A stretch of DNA of 12,410 bases from CAZIRO01 sp964541595 (lineage in GTDB: Bacteria; Acidobacteriota; HRBIN11). Made by a program: the position numbers and the translations under genes. Below are positions 6,122-12,410 of this stretch, piece after piece. The stretch covers positions 1 to 12,410 of the forward strand of contig CAZIRO010000078.1 of the NCBI GenBank assembly GCA_964541595.1, in the 5' to 3' direction. Every line of letters begins with the position of its first letter. Positions within the stretch are counted from its first letter, which is position 1. The notes below the pieces were generated by a model that saw nothing but the letters and a program-made list of their open reading frames with translations, ran no database searches and was not told where the DNA came from.

Positions 6122-7885
6122 ATGCGCAGTATACGGGTTGTGGCAGTCTTTGCGGCGATGCTCCTGTGGTTCGGTGTCGCATCTCGGGAGCAGGCGTTCC
6201 GAAGCACAGCGGTCAGTGCCACCCCAACACTGTATGAGACGGAATCGATCGCGTACCGCCGGGTGACCCATCAGATCGCGCAGCGTTTCGTCGCACTGTT
6301 CAGGATGCTCAAGTCCGCGGATGCGGCGAAGGCAACCCGTCTTGCCCGTGCGCTGCGCGATCGCCTGATGGCGCTGGATCCGTATGCTGCACGTGCGTGG
6401 CTGCGCGCGCAGCATGCCCGATTGAACCGTCGTGCGGATACACCGCATCCGTTACAGGCGGGAGCGATTTCCGGTACGGTACGCGACGCGGCCACCGGAT
6501 TGCCGATCGCGAATATATCGATCGGTGTATACGACAGTGACGGCCTGCGCGTGGGATCGGCAACAACGGACAGCAAGGGCAACTACCGTGTCGACGGACT
6601 GGCAACGGGGACGTACTACGTCATCGCCCAGAGTCAGGGACACGGGTATATCAACGAGTTATACGACGATATTTACTGTCTCGGCTATCCGTCCGTATAC
6701 AGCGGTCCCTGCAATCCCCTGACGGGTACGGACGTGAACGTCACGGACGGTCAGGAGACCACGGGTATTGATTTTTATCTGGATAAAGGCGGTCAGATCA
6801 CCGGTACGGTGACCGATGCCGTAACCGGTGCCCCCCTTACGGGAATTTCCGTGGCCATTTTTGATGCATATGGGATCCAGGTCACCTCGGCATTGACCGA
6901 CACGAACGGACAGTACATCACCGGCGAGGGTCTGCCCACCGGGACGTATTATGCGATGGCGACATCCGTCAGCGGGAGCCAGCGGTACGTGACGCAACTC
7001 TATGCGGGTGTCGCGTGTAACTTCTTTTATTGCCGGACCGAACTGGGGACCCCGATCGGGGTCACCCAGGGTACGGTGACCACCGGTATCGATTTTGCCA
7101 TGCAATCGGGAGGGTGGTTTGTGGGCAATGTGACCGATGCGGTCACCGGAACGGGCATCGACGCTGACATTGATTTTTACGACCGCGCCGGTCGGCTGGC
7201 GGCATTTGCGTATGCAAATTCATCCGGACAGTATGTGCAGTGGATACCCGCTGCAGTACCCGCCGGAACGTATTTTGCGATGACGTTCAACATCAAGGGA
7301 TACCTGGAACTGTTATGGCGCCATCGAGACTGTACGATCGGTCTCTGCTGGCCGGTGCTGGGAACGCCGCTGACAGTCAGTACCGGGACCGCAACAACGG
7401 CGGATTTTGCGCTGCATCAGGGTGGAAAAATTATCGGTACCGTTCGGGATGCAGGAACAGGTGCGCCGATCGCCGGTGCGTCCGTTCGGATCTACGATCC
7501 GCTGTACCATTCAGAATCGTATTCTATAGATTTCGCATCGAGCAATTCCCAGGGCGTGTTCACGAATCGTCGGGGCCTGCCCGCCGGGAAGTTCATGATC
7601 CTGGCACAGCATCCGAATTACGGTCCACTGGCCTATCGGAACATCCCGTGCGCGAACTGTGACATTCAGGTGACCGTACCCGTGCGTGTACGACCGGGAC
7701 GGGAGACGAGCGGGATTCGATTTGATCTGCAATCCATACCGGTGCCCAGACAACGGGCAGCATTGCCGGGATTGTCCGCGATGCGATCACGTTGCAGCCA
7801 GTTCCCCATGCGCTCGTATGGGTGTATACCCACCGGGGCACCCAGTATCGTCATATGTATACGAATCAACACGGTGTTTATGTGA
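6122..7885 (+). CDS. Secreted multi-module SLH protein, N-terminal part (frameshifted)
   Basis: The N-terminal half of one large exported protein. ATG 6122 follows a GAGAGGA ribosome-binding site (6111-6117). Residues 1-20 form a signal peptide (MRSIR, then the hydrophobic 'VVAVFAAMLLWFGVA'). Residues 22-110 look helical and have no known fold. Four tandem carboxypeptidase-regulatory-like beta-sandwich modules follow, beginning 'GAISGTVRDA' (114), 'GGQITGTVTDA' (223), 'GGWFVGNVTDA' (330) and 'GGKIIGTVRDA' (434), each with 'GTYY'-type turns and a cysteine pair (C186/C197, C299/C304, C404/C409, C510/C513). Homology ends at about residue 538; the remaining ~49 residues to the stop at 7883-7885 look like out-of-frame translation. 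The next module continues in another frame, restorable by one added base, for example in CCC at 7745-7747. Either the gene is broken or the base call is wrong. Confidence 0.8.
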   Translation: MRSIRVVAVFAAMLLWFGVASREQAFRSTAVSATPTLYETESIAYRRVTHQIAQRFVALFRMLKSADAAKATRLARALRDRLMALDPYAARAWLRAQHARLNRRADTPHPLQAGAISGTVRDAATGLPIANISIGVYDSDGLRVGSATTDSKGNYRVDGLATGTYYVIAQSQGHGYINELYDDIYCLGYPSVYSGPCNPLTGTDVNVTDGQETTGIDFYLDKGGQITGTVTDAVTGAPLTGISVAIFDAYGIQVTSALTDTNGQYITGEGLPTGTYYAMATSVSGSQRYVTQLYAGVACNFFYCRTELGTPIGVTQGTVTTGIDFAMQSGGWFVGNVTDAVTGTGIDADIDFYDRAGRLAAFAYANSSGQYVQWIPAAVPAGTYFAMTFNIKGYLELLWRHRDCTIGLCWPVLGTPLTVSTGTATTADFALHQGGKIIGTVRDAGTGAPIAGASVRIYDPLYHSESYSIDFASSNSQGVFTNRRGLPAGKFMILAQHPNYGPLAYRNIPCANCDIQVTVPVRVRPGRETSGIRFDLQSIPVPRQRAALPGLSAMRSRCSQFPMRSYGCIPTGAPSIVICIRINTVFM

Positions 7886-9732
7886 TTAACGACCTTCCGC
7901 CGGGCACGTATTATGTATACGCCGATCGGACGGACTATGTGGGCGCAATGTACGGCGGTATCTCCTGTCCAGGGCGCACATGTGATCCCACCACGAGCAC
8001 GCCCGTACTCGTTCTACCGGATCGGACAACGGGAGGCGTCGACGTTTTCCTCACCCCCGGTGGACGCATTCGCGGGACAACGCGCGACACGAGTGGTCAA
8101 CCCATTCGAGACGGCTGGATCTACGTCGTGGTGTACGACAGTGCTGGCCGGATTGTGGGGTATGCCTCTACGGACGACACCGGTCGGTATATCACGACAG
8201 CATTGCCCGACGGCACATATTTCGTCGTTGCGCGCTCGTTGCATCTGTACGCGCCGAGTGCCTATATCCCGGAACTGTACCACGAGATTTCGCCGTGCTT
8301 TCTGGGCGATCCGGAAAGTCCGCCGTCTCCCTGTGATCCGTCTACGGGAACACCGGTCACGGTCACGGCAGGGGGGGTGACGTCGGGCATTGATTTTACC
8401 CTGGCCATCGGTGGTCAGATTCAGGGGTTCATCCGCGATGTGGCCACGCAACGTGGCTTCTATCGGGCGCGGGTGGACGTCTATGACAGTGCTGATCGCC
8501 TGTTGACCGTCGCATACGCCGATATCGAAGGCGCGTACCGTACTGGAGGGCTTCCTTCGGGGACGTATCATGTGATCACGCGCAACGGTCGGGGCTACGT
8601 CGATGAGTTGTTCGACGATCAGCCCTGTGTGAACGCCACGTGCACTCCCGGTATCGGTACACCGGTCGCGGTCACGGCGGGAACGGTGACGGCGGGAATC
8701 GATTTCGATCTGGGGACACTCCATCTGGTGCGTCTGCATGTGGATGAACACGCCACGCCGGAGACGAGTTCCAATTTGAACGGTGTACTGGAACCTGGCG
8801 AGACCGTTCAGGTGGCACCGGAACTGGTGAACCAGTCACCCGCGAGTCTGACGGCAAACGGTATGATCACGAAGATCGCCGGTCCAGGTGGTGCCACATC
8901 CACGGTGGTCGATGCCACAGCCACTTATGGTACTGTCGCTCCAGGCATGACGGGCCATTGCCTGAATCAGAACGACTGTTACGTCCTGCAGGTGTCCAAT
9001 CCGGCTGTCCGCCCCCTGGACCACTGGGACATTGTCATTCAGGAGAACCTGCAACCTCTGGGTACCCGTGCATATGTACTGCACGTCGGTGCGAGTTTTG
9101 CGGACGTGGCTCCGGATTTTGTCCTGTATCCACATATTGAAACAATATTTCATTTCGGGATCACCGCCGGATGTGGCGGGGGACGCTACTGCCCGATGCA
9201 TGTTACCAATCGCGGACAGATGGCGATTTTTATCAGTCTCGCTCCGGACGGCACTCATCCGCCCGTGCGGTACGTCGATCCGAATACGGGGCGATCATAC
9301 GACTGTGCGGACGGTCAGGCCAACTTCTTTGCGGATGTTCCGGATTCCGTACCCTACTGCCGGCATGTGCACTATCTGTGGGCACGAGGCATAACCGCGG
9401 GTTGCGGTCCGGGTATGTACTGTCCGTTCAACGCCATCAATCGGGCCCAGATGGCCGTGTTCATTACGCTGGCTTTACTCGGAAACCATCCGCCGGCACA
9501 GTATACCGACCCGGATACCGGTCGGAGTTACCACTGCACAGACGGCCTGGCCAACCACTTTATGGACGTGCCGGACAGCGTGTTTTACTGCCGGCATGTG
9601 CACTATCTGTGGGCACGAGGCGTCATCGCCGGGTGCACACAGACGACATACTGTCCGTTCAGCCCGGTGCTCCGTGCCCAGATGGCCGCGTTTATTGTGA
9701 ACGGGTTCGGGATGCGTCTATACAGTCCGTAA
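7792..9732 (+). CDS. Secreted multi-module SLH protein, C-terminal part (three modules, linker, three SLH domains)
   Basis: This continues the protein begun at 6122. Homology in this frame starts well before the first possible start (TTG 7792): 'TTGSIAGIVRDA' is encoded from about 7750, just after an in-frame TGA at 7723-7725, and there is no ribosome-binding site or signal peptide, so it is not an independent gene. Modules 5-7 begin at 7756, 8059 and 8410, each with a cysteine pair. A linker domain (about 8713-9090) has 'LNGVLEPGETVQV', a pattern common in extracellular Ig-like domains. Three SLH domains follow (about 9094-9243, 9328-9480, 9559-9711), each with 'F.DV', 'G(I/V)(T/I)AGC....YCP' and 'RAQMA.FI'-like motifs. 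SLH domains usually tether proteins to cell-wall or surface polysaccharide. With one base restored, the whole protein would be about 1203 aa. Confidence 0.8.
   Translation: MQPVPHALVWVYTHRGTQYRHMYTNQHGVYVINDLPPGTYYVYADRTDYVGAMYGGISCPGRTCDPTTSTPVLVLPDRTTGGVDVFLTPGGRIRGTTRDTSGQPIRDGWIYVVVYDSAGRIVGYASTDDTGRYITTALPDGTYFVVARSLHLYAPSAYIPELYHEISPCFLGDPESPPSPCDPSTGTPVTVTAGGVTSGIDFTLAIGGQIQGFIRDVATQRGFYRARVDVYDSADRLLTVAYADIEGAYRTGGLPSGTYHVITRNGRGYVDELFDDQPCVNATCTPGIGTPVAVTAGTVTAGIDFDLGTLHLVRLHVDEHATPETSSNLNGVLEPGETVQVAPELVNQSPASLTANGMITKIAGPGGATSTVVDATATYGTVAPGMTGHCLNQNDCYVLQVSNPAVRPLDHWDIVIQENLQPLGTRAYVLHVGASFADVAPDFVLYPHIETIFHFGITAGCGGGRYCPMHVTNRGQMAIFISLAPDGTHPPVRYVDPNTGRSYDCADGQANFFADVPDSVPYCRHVHYLWARGITAGCGPGMYCPFNAINRAQMAVFITLALLGNHPPAQYTDPDTGRSYHCTDGLANHFMDVPDSVFYCRHVHYLWARGVIAGCTQTTYCPFSPVLRAQMAAFIVNGFGMRLYSP
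9355..9390 (+). repeat. 36-nt perfect direct repeat, first copy (SLH domain 2)
   Basis: Identical over 36 nt to 9586-9621, exactly 231 nt (77 codons) downstream. It encodes 'YCRHVHYLWARG' in the second SLH domain. The two domains are less alike elsewhere, which suggests a recent local duplication or gene conversion. Confidence 0.85.
9586..9621 (+). repeat. 36-nt perfect direct repeat, second copy (SLH domain 3)
   Basis: Second copy of the repeat at 9355-9390, encoding the same 'YCRHVHYLWARG' in the third SLH domain, in the same reading frame. Confidence 0.85.
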
Positions 9733-9790
9733 GGGCTGGCTTCAGCACAGGTTCAGAGATTGTGGGCGATGACGGGTGGGAACAGGATTT

Positions 9791-9806
9791 TGGGAACGAG
9801 TTCCCA
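9791..9806 (+). promoter_or_regulatory. Perfect inverted repeat just before the methyltransferase start
   Basis: TGGGAAC (9791-9797) and GTTCCCA (9800-9806) form a perfect 7-bp inverted repeat with a 2-nt centre, ending one base before ATG 9808. It could be an operator half-site pair or a small hairpin that hides the start. If translation begins instead at ATG 9769 or TTG 9760, it is simply coding DNA. Its function is unknown. Confidence 0.3.
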
Positions 9807-9807
9807 T

Positions 9808-10647
9808 ATGAGTGGTGATTATTATGCTCCGTATTTCGAGATGGGTGTGCCGTACCTGCACTGGGGCGGGATGCACGCGACGCGGCGGTTGCTGGAACGG
9901 TGTGCACTCGCTTCGAAGCAGCGGGTTCTGGATGTTGGCTGTGGTTCCGGATACAGTGTGTGCTGGATGGCGAAGCGTTACGGATGTGAAGTTGTGGGGC
10001 TTGACATTTCTCCACGCGTGGTAAATCAGGCGGTCAGGTGTGCGGGCGTATGGGCGCCGGGACTGGACGTTGCATTCTGTGTTGCAGATGCACATACGCT
10101 ACCCTTTCAGGATGGGGTGTTTGACGCAGTCATTACAGAGTTTGTGACCCAATTTCTGGATGTGCCGCGGGCACTACAGGAGTACGTGCGGGTGGTGAAA
10201 TGCGGTGGCGTGGTGGGTATGAACGAACTTTCCATTGCGGATAGTACCCCTGCGGACATCCGAAGAACGATTACCGATGCACTGCAAACATTCCAGCACG
10301 TCAGTGGACTCGTCCTTCATCTGTATACGCCGTCGCAATGGCGCGAATGGTGTCATTCGGCAGGATTGCGGGACATTCATATGGAACGAATCGCCGGAAC
10401 GTATCTCTGGCGAGACTATGCGAAGGCACTCGGTGGGTGGTATCCACTCATCCGGTTACGGTTTAGGATGATGAGGCGTGTATTCATCGATGCGAAGTTT
10501 CGCCATCAGGCCGTGCAGACCGCACGTCTGGCGTATTTCCTGTTCAGAAGTCGTAAGTTCCGGTCACATGTCCACGCGTTGCTGATAGTTGGAAAAAAAC
10601 AGTCGACCCGGATCACAGAAAAGACATCCCGGGAGGGGGGAGTGTAA
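9808..10647 (+). CDS. Class I SAM-dependent methyltransferase
   Basis: Predicted small-molecule or lipid methyltransferase of the UbiE/Methyltransf_11 type, 279 aa from ATG 9808. Visible motifs: motif I 'VLDVGCGSGY' (40-49) for SAM binding, 'VVGLDIS' with the acidic residue D66 that contacts the ribose, 'VADAHTLPF' (92-100) for adenine contact, 'FDAVITEFV' (105-113) and 'LHLYTPSQWREW' further on. The C-terminal ~80 residues are basic and tryptophan/tyrosine-rich with no clear membrane span. The start is uncertain: ATG 9808 fits the family's usual N-terminus but lacks a good Shine-Dalgarno, while ATG 9769 and TTG 9760 are in frame. The gene ends 1 nt before nnr and its last codons hold the nnr ribosome-binding site, so the two are cotranscribed. 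The substrate is unknown; sugar, quinone or lipid are possible. Confidence 0.85.
   Translation: MSGDYYAPYFEMGVPYLHWGGMHATRRLLERCALASKQRVLDVGCGSGYSVCWMAKRYGCEVVGLDISPRVVNQAVRCAGVWAPGLDVAFCVADAHTLPFQDGVFDAVITEFVTQFLDVPRALQEYVRVVKCGGVVGMNELSIADSTPADIRRTITDALQTFQHVSGLVLHLYTPSQWREWCHSAGLRDIHMERIAGTYLWRDYAKALGGWYPLIRLRFRMMRRVFIDAKFRHQAVQTARLAYFLFRSRKFRSHVHALLIVGKKQSTRITEKTSREGGV
10632..10640 (+). promoter_or_regulatory. Strong ribosome-binding site of nnr inside the methyltransferase gene
   Basis: GGAGGGGGG lies 8 nt before ATG 10649, within the last codons of the methyltransferase gene (stop TAA 10645-10647). It decides the nnr start over an upstream in-frame candidate at 10589, and it indicates tight coupling of the two genes. 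Confidence 0.7.
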
Positions 10648-10648
10648 C

Positions 10649-12226
10649 ATGCGGATACTCACCGGAACGGAGATGCGGGAAGCCGATCGCCGGACCATTG
10701 AAGATCTCGGGGTGTCCTCCCTGCTGTTGATGGAAAATGCCGGACGCGGCATTGTCGAGTGGATCGCGCACAATCTCCCGCGCTGGTCCACGCGGCGCTA
10801 CCTCATCGTCTGCGGTCCGGGGAACAACGGCGGCGACGGCCTTGTGGTAGCCCGTCATTTGCGGTTGCGTGGAGTCGCGCACGTGGACGTTGTGCTGTTC
10901 GGTCGAAAGGACCGGGTGCGTGGCGACGCGTTCTGGAATCTGGCGCACTACACAACGCACTACGGTCCCGTGGAAGAGATCACCGATCTGGATGCATGGC
11001 ACCGCTGGGTACAGACCCATCCGGCCGGCTGGGACGTGCTGATCGATGCGCTGTTCGGAACGGGTCTGAAACGGCCACTGGAAGGGTGGTACGCGGCCTG
11101 GGTGGAAGAGGTCAATGCGTGGTCCGGGGTGACCCGGATCGCCGTGGATGTCCCCTCCGGACTGTCCACGGAAACCTGGCAACTCATCGGACCGGCGGTG
11201 CGGGCGCACGTCACGCTGACGCTGGCGGCGCCGAAAATCTGCATGATCTATCCGCCGGCGGCCGAATACGTCGGCCGGTGGGTGGTCATTCCGATCGGGA
11301 TTCCCCCTGCCGTGCTGGCAGCGCAATCCCATCGTATCTGGCCGGAACCGGCGGACCTCGCCGCGATGCTTCCAAATCGACCGCTGACTGCCCATAAAGG
11401 CCATTTCGGACGTGTCCTTGTTCTCGGCGGGGGACCCGGCAAACTCGGTGCCGCCTATATGGCGGGCATGAGTGCACTCCGGATCGGTGCCGGTCTGGTG
11501 ACCGTATGCGTTCCGGAATCCCTCTGGCCGGCGCTGATGGCCAGCGCGAATGAACTCATGACTCTGGGGGTGAAAGAATCGGACGGGTACTGGTGCGCGG
11601 ATTCGATGGAAACCCTTGAACCCCTGCTGGACCGTGCAGATGTTCTGGTCATCGGTCCGGGCATGGGGACGCATCCGACGGTCGCCGAGTTTTTACGGAT
11701 CCTGTGGTCCCGGTGGACCCGTCCTGTGGTCGTCGATGCGGACGGTCTGAATCTCATTGCACAGCATGCGGACCTGCGAGAGCGCGTGCCGCCGGGATCG
11801 ATTCTGACGCCCCATTGGGGAGAAATGGCGCGTCTGATCGGGCAATCTACGGAAGTCATCGATCGCGAGCGGTTCGCCATCGCCACCCGGTGGGCGCAGG
11901 ATACGCAGACGGTCCTCGTGCTGAAAGGGTACCGAACGCTGATCGCCCTGCCGGACGGCCGTGTATTTATCAATCCATCCGGAAATCCCGGTATGGCCAC
12001 GGCCGGGATGGGCGATATTCTCAGCGGATTCATCGGTGGTCTGCTCGCCCAGACGGGTGACCCTGTACGGGCGGCCGTACTCGGCGTATACCTGCACGGT
12101 CGTGCCGGTGACCTTGCGGCCGACCGTATCGGACAGATGCCCCTGACCGCCACAGACCTCTGGACCACGATCGGCGCCGCCATCGCCGAGCTGGTGGGGA
12201 CGGGAAGTAGCGAAAGGATACCGTAA
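10649..12226 (+). CDS. nnr: Bifunctional NAD(P)H-hydrate epimerase / ADP-dependent NAD(P)H-hydrate dehydratase
   Basis: A metabolite-repair enzyme of 525 aa, the full length of the fused bacterial form. The N-terminal epimerase (YjeF_N) interconverts R- and S-NAD(P)HX. It shows 'LLLMENAGRG' (25-34), 'VCGPGNNGGDG' (54-64), 'DALFGTGL' (133-140) and 'AVDVPSGLS' (165-173). The C-terminal dehydratase (YjeF_C, ribokinase-like) restores NAD(P)H from S-NAD(P)HX using ADP. It shows 'HKGHFGRVLVLGG' (249-261), 'VIGPGMG' (334-340), 'VVDADGLN' (361-368), 'LTPHWGEMARL' (386-396) and 'NPGMATAGMGDILSG' (446-460) with the catalytic aspartate D456. ATG 10649 is set by the strong ribosome-binding site and the typical 'MRILTGTEMREAD' start. 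It is cytoplasmic housekeeping; nothing visible links it to the glycan genes. No terminator is evident right after the stop. Confidence 0.97.
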   Translation: MRILTGTEMREADRRTIEDLGVSSLLLMENAGRGIVEWIAHNLPRWSTRRYLIVCGPGNNGGDGLVVARHLRLRGVAHVDVVLFGRKDRVRGDAFWNLAHYTTHYGPVEEITDLDAWHRWVQTHPAGWDVLIDALFGTGLKRPLEGWYAAWVEEVNAWSGVTRIAVDVPSGLSTETWQLIGPAVRAHVTLTLAAPKICMIYPPAAEYVGRWVVIPIGIPPAVLAAQSHRIWPEPADLAAMLPNRPLTAHKGHFGRVLVLGGGPGKLGAAYMAGMSALRIGAGLVTVCVPESLWPALMASANELMTLGVKESDGYWCADSMETLEPLLDRADVLVIGPGMGTHPTVAEFLRILWSRWTRPVVVDADGLNLIAQHADLRERVPPGSILTPHWGEMARLIGQSTEVIDRERFAIATRWAQDTQTVLVLKGYRTLIALPDGRVFINPSGNPGMATAGMGDILSGFIGGLLAQTGDPVRAAVLGVYLHGRAGDLAADRIGQMPLTATDLWTTIGAAIAELVGTGSSERIP

Positions 12227-12252
12227 GGGCAAATGATCGATCTCGTCCGGTC

Positions 12253-12410
12253 ATGGTATACACATGGCCCCGGCCGTGGCCGCTGCCGGGCATCGACGTG
12301 CCCCTCAAAGGTCACCAAGTTGCGTCGGCCACCATCGTGACCGGGCGACCTCGCCCGGTCGCCCCGACCATACGGCGGTGCCCCACGGGGAGGGCGGGAT
12401 CCCGCGGTCC
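12253..12410 (+). other. Open frame running off the right edge (possible partial gene)
   Basis: From ATG 12253 a frame stays open for 52 codons to the window edge, with high third-position G+C (about 80 percent). No family is recognised, no ribosome-binding site precedes it, and the stretch is full of GC-rich palindromes that would explain the composition without coding. Treat it as doubtful. Confidence 0.2.
12339..12360 (+). other. Perfect 10-bp stem hairpin in the 3' region after nnr
   Basis: GACCGGGCGA (12339-12348) and TCGCCCGGTC (12351-12360) are exact reverse complements with a 2-nt centre. No T-run follows, so it is not a standard intrinsic terminator. Nearby are CCCC-AC-GGGG (12381-12390), the 12-bp palindrome GCGGGATCCCGC (12394-12405) and CGGCC-GT-GGCCG (12271-12282). 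It may be a structured 3' region, a palindromic repeat family or a regulator of the next gene; the window ends too soon to tell. Confidence 0.5.

Noticed and set aside
7726..7760. Programmed ribosomal frameshift joining the two halves of the SLH protein
   Set aside because: The needed shift is -1 (or +2), and no X-XXY-YYZ slippery site or obvious downstream pseudoknot is present in the crossover stretch. A one-base lesion is simpler.
9733..9807. Third copy or remnant of the MITE upstream of the methyltransferase
   Set aside because: Only short similarities such as TTCAGCAC are present; there is no pair of ends, no core block and no flanking duplication.
12233..12340. Small gene of about 35 codons starting at ATG 12233
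   Set aside because: It is arginine- and proline-rich with no recognisable features or ribosome-binding site, and it lies in a palindrome-rich G+C-rich stretch where such frames arise by chance.

Overview
All recognisable genes in this 12.4 kb bacterial segment lie on the + strand. The DNA is G+C-rich and genes in the first half are packed with short overlaps. Lineage cannot be fixed from the window. The large secreted protein, with carboxypeptidase-regulatory-like modules each holding a cysteine pair and ending in three S-layer homology (SLH) domains with a 'GC....YCP' motif, is a type I associate with Acidobacteriota and some other mostly uncultured soil or thermal groups. That is a hint, not an assignment.

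Layout. Positions 118-4462 hold a glycosyltransferase operon: two tandem paralogous GT2-type enzymes with a C-terminal membrane tail, then two GT4-type (GT-B fold) enzymes. Overlaps of 10 and 19 nt point to translational coupling. At 4717-5766 lies a Gfo/Idh/MocA-family oxidoreductase, probably making or modifying a nucleotide sugar. Positions 6122-9732 encode a very large exported protein: signal peptide, seven ~105-residue beta-sandwich-like modules, a linker domain and three SLH domains. It is split into two frames by a one-base lesion near 7745. Positions 9808-12226 hold a SAM-dependent methyltransferase and, 1 nt further on, the bifunctional NAD(P)H-hydrate repair enzyme Nnr. The last ~180 bases hold several GC-rich palindromes and no recognised gene.

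The most striking non-coding signal is a pair of related, oppositely oriented, non-coding elements, at 4459-4696 and 5919-6095. Each has ~16-bp terminal inverted repeats (CTGAGATCGGGACAGG type) and each is bounded by its own perfect 8-bp direct repeat (CACCGGAG and ATCCCGAT). They share a 29-nt identical core, a CCGGTG..CACCGG palindrome and a degenerate heptanucleotide array (GGTNNCN) that differs in unit number. They look like MITEs (non-autonomous transposons). The first inserted where the second GT4 gene and the oxidoreductase gene met: its terminal repeat supplies the present GT4 stop codon, while the duplicated target keeps a GGAGG ribosome-binding site ahead of the oxidoreductase. The second sits in the leader of the SLH-protein gene, between a candidate promoter and the ribosome-binding site.

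Working model (inference): the glycosyltransferases and oxidoreductase build a surface glycan, possibly one that decorates or anchors the SLH protein encoded next to them. The methyltransferase could modify the glycan or a lipid, and Nnr is housekeeping.
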